From assembly GCA_963920575.1 (NCBI GenBank), contig OY986966.1, positions 15,083,297-15,147,296 of the forward strand: a DNA stretch of 64,000 nt, written 5' to 3'. Of this stretch, positions 1-10,996 are shown one piece after another (the stretch's first letter is position 1; the number at the start of each line of letters is the position of its first letter). The notes below the pieces were generated by a model that saw nothing but the letters and a program-made list of their open reading frames with translations, searched no databases and was not told the DNA's origin. Position numbers and translations under genes: made by a program. This stretch comes from Narthecium ossifragum. Its lineage: Eukaryota; Streptophyta; Magnoliopsida; Dioscoreales; Nartheciaceae.

Positions 1-923
1 ATTCCCCGGGAGGAGAACCAGTTGGTAGATTTTTGGGAGGTTAGGCAGGTGTCAGCTCTTGTAGTTTGGTTGTCTCCAGCTGGAGACATGCCGGTCGATA
101 GTCGAAGCGATTACAACTATGTAATTACTTAGCTTTCGGACTTATTTTTTAAAAAAAGAAAAGAAAGAAAAGGCACAAGACTGAATAAAGTTAAAGATAA
201 ATAACATAATACCTCGAATTAAGCAATAGGATCAGCGTGCGAGCACTAGATCCAAGTGTGGATCCTGATCAGACGCATTTGCAACCAGTTTCACAGCTGG
301 ATTGTTGTTGTTATTTAGTTGTGCTCTTTTGTATTGAGTTCGATTCCAGGTGCTATGTGGATTTGAGTCTACCTATTTTGTGGCTGGTAGAGTCAATTCC
401 CTTCTCCTAAAAATCCCAGTTCTTGTTTGATTATTAATGGCTATATAAAAATGGATGATTCGTGCCTTTCTCTCGTCTTCTTCCTTCAATTCTCTTCTTC
501 TAGCTTTTTCTCCCCTTTTGAAGCCTTTTTCCTCTCTTCGTTCGATCTTTGTCTCCCCTCCTTTCTATTCTCTCCTCTTTTTCTATTTTGTGAAGTATCC
601 TAGCTACATCAATCAGATAGTTTTAAATTATTGATACTTGTTTGGCCCTCTGTGATGTGAGGATAGGACGACCAAATCTATTGATTAGTGATATGGCATT
701 ACTTTTTAATTTCTACTGTTTACATGTGTGATGACAGTATGCAGTCATGATTACCTCAGGATCAAACAATTTCTTATATCAATAAATTCAAAAAAGTCTC
801 ATTATGACTGCGATTTTCCTTGAAAAATTTCTCGCAAATGCTTACCTACTAAAATGGATTTTAGATTTGAAAGTGAAGTTATCTTACCTGAACAAGGAAG
901 GCCATATTCAAATATTCCCTACT
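1..923. other. Intergenic DNA without a recognisable gene
   Basis: No open frame of gene length or recognisable protein similarity is seen. A TATA-like stretch near 441 is followed by a CT-rich run at 465-600 that resembles a plant 5' leader or a degraded LTR promoter, but no coding exon follows it. The rest is AT-rich unique sequence. Confidence 0.5.
441..450 (+). promoter_or_regulatory. TATA-like box with CT-rich leader
   Basis: The sequence CTATATAAAA is followed 15-150 bp downstream by a strongly pyrimidine-rich tract, the usual look of a plant RNA polymerase II start region. No downstream open frame supports a gene, so it may belong to an old LTR. Confidence 0.25.
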
Positions 924-1296
924 CAGGTGCGTTTGGTAGATATGGGGTGAAAAACTTGAGGGTGAAGGATTTCAGAATTTATAACCACAGTAACAATTAA
1001 GGGGTAACATATATATGTTATCTATGTTTGAATAAAAAGAGTAAAAATTACATGTAATAGTTATATTATGTTTGGAACTAATGGTGATTTTTAGTTATCC
1101 TAAGCTAACATTATTTGGTTTGAGCAAAAATAAAAGAATAAAGAATAAAACGGCAAGAAAATATTAAGGGCTTACGTTTTACAGCTACATGACGTTAAAT
1201 CTTTCCCCGGTGTAATTTTTACGCTCCCAGTCCAAATTCAAGTAAAGAGTGTATTTCTTGACCTCCTCTATCCCATAGCATACCAAACGCACCCTG
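924..1296. mobile_element. MITE-like non-autonomous DNA transposon
   Basis: The left end reads CAGGTGCGTTTGGTA and the right end TACCAAACGCACCCTG, giving ~15-bp terminal inverted repeats with one indel. The 373-bp interior is AT-rich and has no open frame. The flanks next to the repeats do not form a clear target duplication, so the superfamily (hAT-like or other) is unresolved. Confidence 0.6.
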
Positions 1297-1689
1297 AACA
1301 AGTAGAATGGAGACTGTTAATTAAAGATGTGCTGAAGTTAGTAAAGCCTTCGTTCATTAGGTGTTCCAATCATATCAATTCTGACACGAAATGAAATCTT
1401 AAGAAGGAACTAAAATATTTTATAGGGCAAACTTGTTGAGGCTTAGCTGATGCGGCATCACGTCGGCCAATCTAGAGCCCTCTCAAACAAGTCTGTCACC
1501 TACCATTGAAATTCCTCCTCTCTTTATCAGGCAGGTGATCGTGTGAATTTTTTAGTCCGATGATGAACGGCAGAGATGGTTGGGGTTAAGATTAGAGAGT
1601 GATTTGGTTGGGTTTGGATGATTTTTGATGGAGTGGGGAGTCCGGTGGGGCGGTGGACAACGTTGATGATCTTGGAAGTTGTTGTCGGA
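1297..1689. other. Gene-free spacer
   Basis: AT-rich sequence between the MITE and the ~198-bp repeats. Open frames here have no recognisable content. Confidence 0.4.
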
Positions 1690-2300
1690 GCAGGTGAAGA
1701 CCGTGTTGTTTGAGGAGAAGATAGGAGGACGACTGGGAAAGCGACTGGGAAAAATTAGAAAAAAGTGAGAAAAAATATGAAAAAATCTTATAAGTGATTT
1801 CATTAATATGATAAAAGATAAAATTAAAGGAAAGATAAAATTGGAGAAAACACAAAATTGGATCGTTGGTGAAATGAGCTTATCGGATGTCAAGGCCGAC
1901 ACATGAGGGTTCGCGGGGGGCCTCGGAAATTGATCCCCAGTGTTTGATGGGCGACAACGGCATGGGAGGCAGCAGATCTGAGATGTAAAAGGAGGAAAGA
2001 TATAATTAAAGGAAAGAAAAAATTGGAGAAAAGATAAAATCGACGGAAATATAAAATTGGATCGACGGCCAAATGAGCTTGCCGCAGGTGAAGACCGTCG
2101 TAGGAGGGTTCGTAAGGATCTCGAGAATTGATCCCCAGTGTTTAATCGGCTAGAACGGCGGTGGAGGCGGCGAATAGGTGTAAAAAGAGAAAAGATAAAA
2201 TTGAAGTAAAGATAAAAATTAGAGGAAAAATAAAATTGGTGAAAATATAAAATTGTATCAATGGCCAAATGAGCTCATCGATATCAAGACCGTCATATAC
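1690..2300. repeat. Diverged ~198-bp tandem repeat
   Basis: The landmark AAATGAGCT recurs at 1872, 2071 and 2267 (spacings 199 and 196). GTGAAGACCGT near 1693 and 2089 and GATCCCCAGTGTTT near 1936 and 2131 repeat with the same phase. Each unit ends in an A-rich stretch with repeated GATAAAAT words. Minus-strand open frames through this region follow the repeat and are not genes. Confidence 0.65.
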
Positions 2301-2493
2301 ATGTGTATTTTAAAGTTTACAAAAGTTTCAAAATTTTGGTGTCAATTTTAGGTCATCAATTTTTCAAATTTTATATGCAATTTTGGCGCATAAATTGTTT
2401 TGGTCAAAAATTTTCACGTGCGCATCAATTGTAATCTACAAAATTTTGACGTGATCCTATTGCTCAATTTTTGACATTGTTCCATCACATTCA
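2301..2493. other. AT-rich spacer
   Basis: Repeats of CAAAATTTT-like words, no coding potential. It lies between the 198-bp repeats and the first LTR-like copy. Confidence 0.4.
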
Positions 2494-2975
2494 TACGTGT
2501 CAAAATTCAAACCTTCACAATCCAAACTTGATGCACTGGACCAAACTCAACTTGGGTCCGAGTTAAACCTATGCCGGCCCCACAAGGGTAGGCTAACCCT
2601 TTGAGCCGGCCACACAAGGAGCCAGCCCCACTTGCCTTCCCCTACTTGGAGTCCAAGTCTGCTATCATAGTTACTGCATTTCTAATTTGCTTTCCAAATT
2701 TATATATTTGCATTGTAGTAGGATTCTGTCTTTTAGTTTGTCTATATATAAAGATCCACATACCTATGAATGAAATCATTCAGAAATATTAAGTCAAAGG
2801 CTTCGGGTTTCGAGGCTCGGTCCCCTTGACAAAGGAATTTTTCAAGAGAGTTCGCTCTCAAATCACCACCCTCCTCCGAAGCTCTTGACAGAGTTCTAAC
2901 CACGACAATCATCGGTGCCCTCACCGACGATCCTCCTTTTGCGGGTACTTCTCTTCTACTTCTCCTTGGTCTAAG
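2494..2975 (+). mobile_element. Degraded LTR-like sequence, copy A
   Basis: This stretch is collinear with 4132-4710. Both begin with TACGYGTCAAAA, pass through a proline/glycine-codon-rich GC segment, a TATA-like box (TATATATAAAG near 2743), then a shared downstream block (CCTTGAC-AAGGAAT ... GAGTTCGCTC-CAA-TCACCACC ... CTCCTGACAG-like words) ending in GGGTACT. Divergence is high. The two copies could be the 5' and 3' LTRs of one element about 1.6 kb apart, or two separate LTRs. Exact termini are not resolved. Confidence 0.5.
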
Positions 2976-3497
2976 CTTCCACCTTCCCCTCTCTCTTTCT
3001 CACTCTTTCTTCTTGCCTCCTTATTTGCTCAAGCCAAGCCGAGACCCCACCGGGGTTCCCTCTCTTCTCTCCCTCCCGTTCTTCTCCTCCGGCCACCCTC
3101 TTCTTCTTCTTCTTCTCTTCCTCTTGGCCCGGCGCCCAGCCAGCCCCGAGCCACAGCGCCCACGCGGCAATTCAAGGCCAAGCTGCATCACTCCTCCCCT
3201 CCTCTATTCTTTCTTTCTTTCCTCTCTTCCTCCAACGGTCGCCCTCTCCTCCTTCGGCCCAATCGTCGACCTCGTGCCACTGTGCCCGTGCGGCAATCCC
3301 ATGACCAACCCCAATGTCTCCTCCTCCGTCCTCCTCTGCCGAGCCTCGCACCGCTTGCCTCTCCAAAGGACAAGTGGCCCCGCTGCTGCCGCTCGGCTTC
3401 TGGCCGTTCGCTCACCAGCATCGCTCCAGCACTGCGGCCTACGGCTGACCTCCCTCCTTTCCTCTTCCTTCTATTTCCTCCCCAACTTGACTCTTAA
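2976..3497. other. Pyrimidine-rich internal region
   Basis: CT-rich sequence (CTCCTTC-type words) following the LTR-like copy. Open frames on both strands come from composition. It continues after the Cassandra insertion at 3779. Confidence 0.4.
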
Positions 3498-3778
3498 TGT
3501 GAGACCCGGGGTACCTGGGTGTCAGTGTTCGCCTGGAGGGCTTGTGGCCGAACCAAGTAACCGGGTAAGAAACCCCACGTAGATAATAAGTATATTAGTA
3601 ACCTTTATAAAACAAAACGTATTTTAAAGCCGTGATGACAGTGATTCGCCAGAAATCTCCGAGGTTAAGCATGCTTGCCTTGGAGCGGTCCCGGGATGGG
3701 TGACCCATTAGGAAGTTTTCCAAGATTTCTGCGAAGCCCGCAGGCCCTGGACGGCCCTGGACGGCGGGGGCCATTACA
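3498..3778 (+). mobile_element. Solo LTR of a Cassandra-type TRIM retrotransposon
   Basis: The element runs from TGTGAGACCCGG to GGGGCCATTACA, so it has the TG...CA ends of an LTR. It is flanked by CTTAA (3493-3497) and TTTAA (3779-3783), a 5-bp target duplication with one mismatch. At 281 bp it fits the short LTRs of terminal-repeat retrotransposons in miniature. It contains a 5S rRNA-like domain, the defining feature of the plant Cassandra family. No internal domain or second LTR is adjacent, so this is a solo LTR inside the pyrimidine-rich region. Confidence 0.8.
3630..3735 (+). ncRNA. 5S rRNA-derived domain inside the Cassandra LTR
   Basis: The words CTCCGAGGTTAAGCATGCTTG and GGATGGGTGACC followed by GGAAGT match, in order and spacing, the internal promoter region and 3' half of plant 5S rRNA. 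The 5' part is diverged and the domain sits inside an LTR, so it is not a standard 5S gene. Known Cassandra elements keep this domain, which can serve as an RNA polymerase III promoter. Whether this copy is transcribed cannot be told from sequence. Confidence 0.8.
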
Positions 3779-4131
3779 TTTAATCCGGTCCTAGTCCACC
3801 TCCAACTCCTCTTCGTTTCCTCCTCCTTCTCCTACCTCAACCCAAACTCCATCCCACTCTCCTTCTCCAACTCGAACTCCCCCACCTTCTCCTCTATAAA
3901 GTCGACCACCCTTCCTTTCTTTTCCTTCCCCACTTCCTCTTCTTCCCTCTCCTTCTTCTCCTTATACGAGTGACCTCCTCTTGCGACCGCCCCTCCACGC
4001 ACCGCAGTTGACGTCGTGCCACCCGCCAACATCTCTCCCTTGCTTCTCACTCTTACGCCACTCCCTCACTCATCCTCCCTCATTACAAACCATCCCACCT
4101 CCCGATACACCATCCTCCTCTTCCTCTCTGA
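3779..4131. other. Pyrimidine-rich internal region, continued
   Basis: CTCCTTCTCC-type sequence continuing the tract interrupted by the Cassandra LTR. No coding sequence is recognised. Confidence 0.4.
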
Positions 4132-4708
4132 TACGCGTCAAAATTTGACCTCTCAAAAACTTGACTTGACGTGCCTGATCAGACCGAGTGTGGGCCCAGG
4201 CCCAAGCCCAATCAGCCCTCCCAAGGCCCGGCCTACCACAGAACCGGACACACAAGGGGTCGGCCCCTGCTCGCCTGGTCCCACCAGGAGTGTGATGCTC
4301 ACTATCTTAGTTTAGTTTTCAATCGCTTTCTTAAATTGGGATCCTAATTTAGTCATCCGGGTTGTAGTATAACTCTTTTTTTCCTTTCCAGAATAGGCTA
4401 TTACTTGCGAAGGAAGTCAGTCAATCGGAGTTTTACTCTAACTCACTCCCTTGTAGTGTGCCTATAAAAACGCCCCTATACCCTGCAATTAAATCAATTC
4501 AAGAATACATAAAAAACCCCCAAAGGCTTATGCCACCAAAGATTTGTTTCCTTGACGAAGGAATCGTTTTAAGGAGTTCGCTCCCAAGTCACCACCTGGG
4601 GCTCCTGACAGGGCTCCAGCTGTGAAGATCGTTAGCGAGAGCCTCCAGCGATCTCGTCTTCTTCGGGTACTACTTTCTCTCTTTCGCCTTGATCTAGCTT
4701 TCATGTTC

Positions 4709-4710
<2 letters not shown>
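4132..4710 (+). mobile_element. Degraded LTR-like sequence, copy B
   Basis: Direct, diverged copy of 2494-2975 with the same order of blocks. It has a clear TATA box (CTATAAAAACG near 4461) and downstream the block CCTTGACGAAGGAATCG followed by CCAAGTCACCACC. Homology with copy A continues into the CT-rich leader that follows. Confidence 0.5.

Positions 4711-4752
<42 letters not shown>
4711..4752. repeat. (TC)n microsatellite
   Basis: About 20 uninterrupted CT dinucleotides. Confidence 0.95.
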
Positions 4753-4755
<3 letters not shown>

Positions 4756-5646
4756 GACCCTGACGTTAAGTCAGTTATGACCCGCTGTGCCCTGCTCGGG
4801 CCCCGCTACGACCGAGGTCGCCCCTATTCTTTCCCCACTCTCACTACTTTCTCTCTCCCCGAGCCCTCTCCTTTCTCTCTCCTCCATGAACCTCGACCTC
4901 GCGCCTGAGGCTCTGTTGTCGGCTCTGTCGCTGGCCCGCGTGCCACGCCCAAGCCGCTCCGCGGCTCCCCCTTTCCTTCTCCCTCCTTTTTCTCTCTTTT
5001 CTTCCCTAGATCCAACATAGTCCTCTCCTTCCCCAGCTCTGGCGCCACTCGACCTTCACACCACATCCCTCACGGAGAGACCGTGGCTCAAAGGTGGTCT
5101 GCTCGCGCCCTCGTTCGCCACTCTGCTACTGCGGTCACTGAGCCGCTCGCCCGTGACCTCCATCACCGCCGATGGCTCCTCCCAATTCGTCTCAGCCTCC
5201 TTACTTCCTTTTTCTTCCTTCCTCTTTCTCTCTCGCCCAAACTCCTCCCCTTCTCCTACTCATACTAACTCTAACCTCCACCGCCTTTCTTTGTTTTCAT
5301 CCCCCACTTTCCTTCCGACTCCGTCGGCCTCCCTCTCCTTCCCCGACCAGGACTCCACCACCACCTCCTCCTCTCCCTATTTAGCCGACCATCCACCTTC
5401 TCCCACTCTTCCACTTCCTCCCCCCTCCTTATCCACTGCCTCACCCTCTCCCTCCTTCGCCCGGCCTCCTTCCTTCTGGCCTCCTTCCTCCTCTCTGGCG
5501 CCCTCTCCCCCTCACGACTATCGCCAACGTCACCGTCTCCGCTCACTGTCCCAGCTCCACCCCTACCCCCGGAGTTGCTCCCTCCGCTCGACTTCCTTGC
5601 CTCCCACTCTCCCCGGTGTCCTCACCCTCCACACCCACACCCCCAC
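4753..5646. other. Pyrimidine-rich internal region
   Basis: C/T-rich sequence with many overlapping compositional open frames on both strands and no recognisable protein. It is interrupted at 5647 by a solo LTR and resumes at 7944. Confidence 0.4.
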
Positions 5647-5858
5647 TGTGAGGACCCGTCCCTCTACTCCTGTGGCTCGTCGTGGACCGCAAGGGCAATT
5701 TGATAAATTGCGCCTTGTCAGCTTGTTTCCCACCCGCGTGTGCACACACTGACCGTGTTTGTGGTAATGTTTGGCTAGCCCGGTTTGTGGGACCCAGGAT
5801 CGAAAGATCCGGGCTTGGGCTTGAGTTCTTGCCCAAGTCTAGCTTTTTGGACAAAAAG

Positions 5859-5955
5859 GATCGATCTTCTCTAGCTAAGAAATCGATCTTCTTGTGCCAG
5901 AAAGTCAAGTGTGATCGTCATGAAGGATCGATCTTTGCTTAGGGAAAGATCGATC
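5859..5955 (+). repeat. GATCGATC box array near the LTR 1 promoter
   Basis: Boxes start at 5859, 5881 (AATCGATC), 5926 and 5948; both adjacent pairs are spaced 22 bp. The spacer arms are complementary, so each pair can fold into a ~12-bp stem. The array ends about 20 bp before a CTATAAAG TATA-like box. Confidence 0.8.
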
Positions 5956-6327
5956 ATTCATAAGTCGGTTCGTTTGCCTATAAAGCAGACGAGACTTTCT
6001 TCCTTGAATTCTTTTGAAATCCGGAGATCTGGAGCTCAGATCTATCGATTTTGAAGGCATTTGAGGACGATCCAAGGCCTGGTAGCTTGGATTGAAGCTG
6101 CTCTTGCTTAGGTAGGGATCCTACCTACAATCTATTTCGGGTTTTTGGTTTTTCCGGTTTGATTTGTGTTCTTATGCTTGGATCTCTCAATATAGATGTT
6201 TGTTTGCTGAGTTTTCACCGGTTTTGGACTCGTGGGATCTTGATCTATCAGATCCCAGAGTTTCGTTAAGCTTGGATGTACATTCCGGCGGTATTTCTCG
6301 TCGGAAGTACGCCGGAGAACCTATCCG

Positions 6328-6609
6328 GATCGATCCTTCAAGAGGAAGGATCGATCCCTCTGAGTTGGTCATGCTGCGCCCGATGAAGGATCGATCCTGG
6401 GTCTTGGGTAGCATGGTTACCCTACGTCGCGAGGAAGATCGATCTTCCTGGGAGGAAGGATCGATCTTTCTTGGCGCGACGAGAAGGGTGCCCTCTGTCT
6501 CGAGAGAGATCGATCTTCCTGGGAGGAAGGATCGATCTTCTTTAGCTTGACAGTGAGGGAAGCTCACTGTTACTTAAAAGATCGATCTTTTCTTAGGAAA
6601 AGATTGATC
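6328..6609 (+). repeat. GATCGATC box array downstream of the LTR 1 TATA box
   Basis: Boxes start at 6328/6349, 6389, 6437/6459, 6508/6530 and 6580/6602 (GATTGATC). The four pairs are spaced 21, 22, 22 and 22 bp. Several boxes extend into longer palindromes, such as AAAAGATCGATCTTTT near 6577. Confidence 0.85.
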
Positions 6610-7943
6610 CTTTACTAGCAGAGAGGATATTTCATGGCTTTTACCCGCGGGGCTTGGTATGTCGGTTTTTCTTACCGCTTTATACATTGTACATATGTTT
6701 AAGCATGTTAGCCCTATAAGAGGGCAATGGTGAACTGGGGGAGTGATGACACCCGGGATGTTTAGAATAAACGGGCGGGTAGCCCTACAGCTTTCCTTAG
6801 CCTCGCATGCCGGCGTGCGCCGAGGGCTTTATCTGTGATATCTATGAGCTATTGTTTACGGGGCTGCTTCCCGGTGCAGGTGTTGTGGTGGACTGCTGAC
6901 AGTTGGTGGGGGTACCACTGTAGCAGTCCTTAGACCTTATTTACCTGTTCACCACCCCGGGCCGGCAGGGTGCCGTGCCCAGACTTTGTTATTTATATCA
7001 TCACATACTGTTGCATGTTTAATTGTATTACCCTGCGTATGCCCATATCATGCATTGTGTTGTGCATTAGTTGCATCTGTGTAGGGTGTTTTCGATCCGG
7101 GGTTTTCGGGTAGCCCGGATCTAGCTCTAGGACCGTTGCGGGTAGCTTGGTCCAGGATTTAATTTGTAGTATTCAGTCGATTTCGATGATAGGGTTAGAT
7201 GACCTGAATACATGTTGCTTGATTTTTATAGAGGTCGTGTCGGCCTCGAGCCAGATGTTGTGGGTGCAACCGGTGTCGGTTCTTGTCCTTTGGGGGCCGT
7301 CGGAATAAGCCCAGCCCAGGCAGTGTCTGTTCCTGCCCGCAGTGGCGACCAGTGTGGGCCCAGTTCGTTTGGGTGACCACAGCTGGAACCCTGCGACACT
7401 AGGTGTATCCAGGATGGGCCCAGTCCTTGAGGGTGACCATGGTTGGGTATGCCTAGGGACACCGGCAAAGGGTTATGGGACCCTTGCTGCACACCCAAGT
7501 CTTGCTTGAGGGCGGCACTGTTGTGTTCCCTCCCTTGTGAGTGTCGTAATGTAGTGTCCCTGCTGAGCTTAGTGCTCACTCCTACCCGGGCAACGTTTTG
7601 CAGGTGCTGGCGCTAGCTCTTCTTCGGTCGCCCCTACCGGGCCGGTGTTTGGTGACGTGGCAGCGTCTGGCGGTGCTTGAGGAGCGGCGATCCAGTCTTA
7701 ACCTTTTGTTATAGATAGCCTCCTACGGGAGTGATAAATGTATAATTTCCCTGTTTTGAGGTTTTATATTATATATCAGTTTAGTCCTTGAGGTTCGTGA
7801 ATGATTGTATAATACAGGATGATTATGAATTGCTAGGGTAACCACTATAATTAGAGGAAAACCTCACCAAAATTTCCCCAGTAGGTTAGGTTCCGCTTCG
7901 CGTCGCCCGGCCCGGTTGGACCTACGCGGGTCGGGGAGCGACA

Positions 7944-8876
7944 CCTACAGCCTCATCGAGCAACCACGACATGCCACCCCAGGATGCTACCACTCCCGCA
8001 TGCCCCCAGTTGCACGCCCTACAGCCACTATGCGTCGTGCCATCGCGCCCCAACCGCTCGATGCTCTTGCCGCGTCATCCTCCGCGTCATCATCCGAAGG
8101 ACTTGGACTCGCACCCAGGACTCTCCTTCAACCACCATTGTGAAGGAGGACCCGAACTCACAGGGAACCCCCATGCCGGCGTTCCGCCCGCAACAACCCG
8201 ACAAGGGAGCTTGGAAGGCTTACCAGCAAAACGCTCGTAACACACACACTCTCTCTCTCGACACTCTCTCTCTCGACCACCGTCCGCCGCCACTGGCCTC
8301 ATCGAGTCGCTCGGCCACCCACGAGGCACGTACCCACTTCGGCGTCCCCAATCGCCCAAACTGCACCGCCCCACACCCTCAGTCGCCACCGTGCCACCTC
8401 CCCACACCATGCAACGACATGCCTCTGTGCCCCTGCCGCCTCCTCCGCACCATGCCATGACACGCATTCGTGCCGTGCCACCACGCCGTGCCACTCTCGA
8501 CGTCGGCCTTGAGCCACCTCACGCCACGCCGCACCAACCCTGTGCCACGACCGCGCCACACCCCCATGCTACGCCCGTACTATGTCGAAGTCGTCCTCGC
8601 CGCTCCGCATCGAGTCCCACTTCCGCTGTGTCAACCTTTGACCTCCTTGAGTCTATCTGCAACCAGAGGATTTGGGCTCGGCCAGGTCCAGGACTCTTCT
8701 CCCTCTCCGCCACCATCGGGACCGAGAATCCCAAGTACCAGGGAACCCTCACGCAAGTGTTCTACCCGCAACGACCCCACGCACGAGCTTGGACAGCTTA
8801 CGAGCAAAATGCTCATAACACAGATGGATCCAATTTTTACCCAAGGGAGATAAAATGGGCTTAACCAGATCAATCG
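7944..8876. other. C-rich internal region with a degenerate direct repeat
   Basis: Resumes the sequence interrupted at 5646. Two diverged copies of a ~160-bp block, near 8090-8250 and 8660-8820, share CAGGGAACCC, CCCGCAAC and CAAAA-GCTC-TAACAC words. Overlapping open frames on both strands have no recognisable protein content. Confidence 0.45.
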
Positions 8877-9577
8877 TGTGAGGACTCGTACCTCTATACC
8901 TGGTTCGACTACATAGGTCGGACCCATGGGTTCAATTGGTTTTGTTCCTCGTCGGGTGCAATGAGTCGATCGCATTGTTGTTTTTGGACCCAATGGCAAT
9001 TTGGTAAAAGTGCACCTTGTCGGTCGGTTTCACACCCGTCTTGTGTACGCACAGCCTTAAATTGATACATGTAATTGATTACATTTTTAGGGGCACTTTC
9101 CATTGGGAAATATCAAAATGGGCGGCTGAGATTAATCTCAGCTTACAATAAATACCCTTTCCTTCCTTTCTTTTCTTCTTTCCCTTGTTTTCCCGCGGCT
9201 CTTCTTTTTCCTCCTTTCTTCTCGTCGTTAGAGAAGCAGAGATAGAGAGGGAGCTCCGACAGCTTCCCAATGACGACGAGGGAGGAGGCCATCCTTGGCC
9301 GGATTATCGGTGGATTAACAGCGGATTAGGGAGATTAAGGTAGGGTTCTTGACCTAAACCCTGTTTAGGTGAAATTAGGTTAGTTAACTGATGATTGGTT
9401 GGTTTTCGCTTTTCTAGATTGTTCCTCTAGGCTTGTTTAATAACTGATTAAAGTTTCATGGGATTTAAACGTGATTTAATCCGGTTTTTATCAACTTTTC
9501 TCCCATATTTTCTCGAATTTATGTTTTTATCTAAAACTGCTTGTTTAAGCCAGATCGTGGCACTCTACGTGCATAAT

Positions 9578-10996
9578 TGGTGCGTTGTCGCAAGCAACCA
9601 AAAATAAAACCAATACTCTTTAAAATAAATGTAATAGTGTGAGTACGAGTCGATCCCATGAGGAGTGTCGAATCTAAGTTTTGTGCTATGTGAACAAAGA
9701 TGGGGGGTTTTGAGTAAAACGAAAATAATAAAGAAACAATCTACAGCGAAGAATCGAATTGAATCAAGAGAACAAACCTTGGTCTAAGTCAACATCTACC
9801 ATCGGAATCTTTATAACTGATCATTGATGCAAGTATATATCAATCAACACCTTGAATATTCACCGTTCGAATTAAATTTGAATCTCTCCTCAATCATAGT
9901 TAATTAGAAACAAGCGATTTAATCAATCCTAACTACTAAACAACCTAAGACAAGCGATGTAGATTTAATCTAGTAGCATCCTTAAGAATAGTGAGATCGA
10001 TGAAGCTAAACAACACAAGCACACGCGGTTGCATTTAATCTAGTCGAATATTCTTCCTAAGATCTAACAATCTCTAAAACGCAGTAAATCAATAGATCCT
10101 AGTTGCTTCGCAGATTAGAGGGATCAAACAATTACGGATTTGATATCCAACCTAGCAGTAGATTGCGATAAATAATAAACTAGTAGGCCCCCTAGCAATT
10201 AGACAAGTCAATCATTAACATCCAATCACAGAAGAACATTCAATACTCAAGTATAAACTGAACAATAAAAATAGATTAGATCTCACAATTTCATTGATTC
10301 CGAGGTTTCAGTTTCCTCGATCAAGAATTAAGGTTTAGCCACGCAAGGCCATCAAGAACAATCCTTTAAAGAAGAAAGAAGAACCCTAGAAATATAAAAG
10401 AAATAGAAAGTAGCAGCAACAATCCTCTAGAATTCGCCCCCCTCAAACCCTAGAAAGAACCCTATTTATAGCTCATAAGTTTGCCATCCTCGGATTAGAT
10501 CTGAGCCCTTAATTCTGCAAAGTCGGTTAACAAAGATCGATCTTATGAAAAGACGATCAATCTTTTCATCCCAGATTATGGTTGCGCCCCGACTCAGATC
10601 GATCTCTTTTGGAAAGAAGATCGATCTCTTTATTCCGGATTTCAGATTTATCCTCGCGGTCGATCCTCGCATCGACAGTGCGAAGTGTTTTTCTTGACAG
10701 AGCCTGACGGTCGATGCCACGGCCGATGCGACGGTCGACCGTGAGTCTTTTTCATCTCTGAGTGCATAAGGGATCGATCTTTTATGACAAGAAGAACGAT
10801 CTTTTATTCTCTACATATTTCTTCTGCTATTCTGCTCTGTGCTGGTTATGGTAAAAACACTGTAACTTTTTCTAGGAAACTCCAAATCATGAACTGTAAA
10901 ATTATCCAGAAACTAAACTTCAAGAGCTTTCCAACCATGTATGGCACATCATCTGGTTCTTCATCAGCAGGTACAGTTTAATCTTTAAAGTTGATC
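9578..10996 (-). repeat. 1.42-kb tandem unit A of the nested LTR
   Basis: Roughly 90% similar to 10997-12370 by eye, apart from the motif array. Both contain GAGTACGAGTCGATCCCA, CAAAGATGGGGGGTTTTGAG and TCATCTGGTTCTTCATCAGC in the same order. The period is 1419 bp. Confidence 0.8.
10535..10801. repeat. Mixed GATCGATC and CGGTCGAT dyad array, unit A
   Basis: GATCGATC-type boxes start at 10535, 10555 (GATCAATC), 10597, 10619, 10772 and 10794 (GAACGATC); three pairs are spaced 20, 22 and 22 bp. The middle, 10655-10744, holds GGTCGATC/ATCGACAG and GACGGTCGACCGTG dyads and the word AAGTGTTTTTCTTGACAG, also found in the SIRE-like LTR at 60451. On the minus strand the array lies just upstream of the TATA box. 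Confidence 0.8.

Larger units (their letters stand above)
5647..7943 (+). mobile_element. Solo LTR 1 of the TGTGAGGAC family (2.3 kb)
   Basis: It begins TGTGAGGACCCG and ends GGGGAGCGACA, with flanks CCCAC (5642-5646) and CCTAC (7944-7948), a 5-bp target duplication with one mismatch. The same ends and internal landmarks occur in LTRs at 26597-28958, 8877-17095 and, reversed, 13392-15797. Shared landmarks are the GGGCAATTTGATAAATTGCG block near the start, a CTATAAAG TATA-like box near 5978, and a CTCTTCTTCGGT...TACCGGGC block near 7618. No internal domain is present. The link to Ty3/Gypsy is inferred from a related TGTGAGAACC LTR that follows Gypsy coding remnants at 17.7-18.1 kb. Confidence 0.85.

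Noticed and set aside
330..350. GAGTTCGATTCC as a polymerase III B-box of a tRNA gene or SINE
   Set aside because: No matching A-box at the right distance, no cloverleaf and no SINE-like tail.
3630..3735. A genuine 5S rRNA gene
   Set aside because: It is a single diverged copy inside an LTR with target duplication, not in a tandem 5S array.
3013..5908. Many overlapping open frames of 60-200 codons on both strands
   Set aside because: They follow C/T-rich composition, have no domain-like content and overlap LTR-like sequence.
10784..10981. 65-codon frame in the nested LTR
   Set aside because: It is inside a non-coding LTR, and the counterpart in unit B is not open in the same way.
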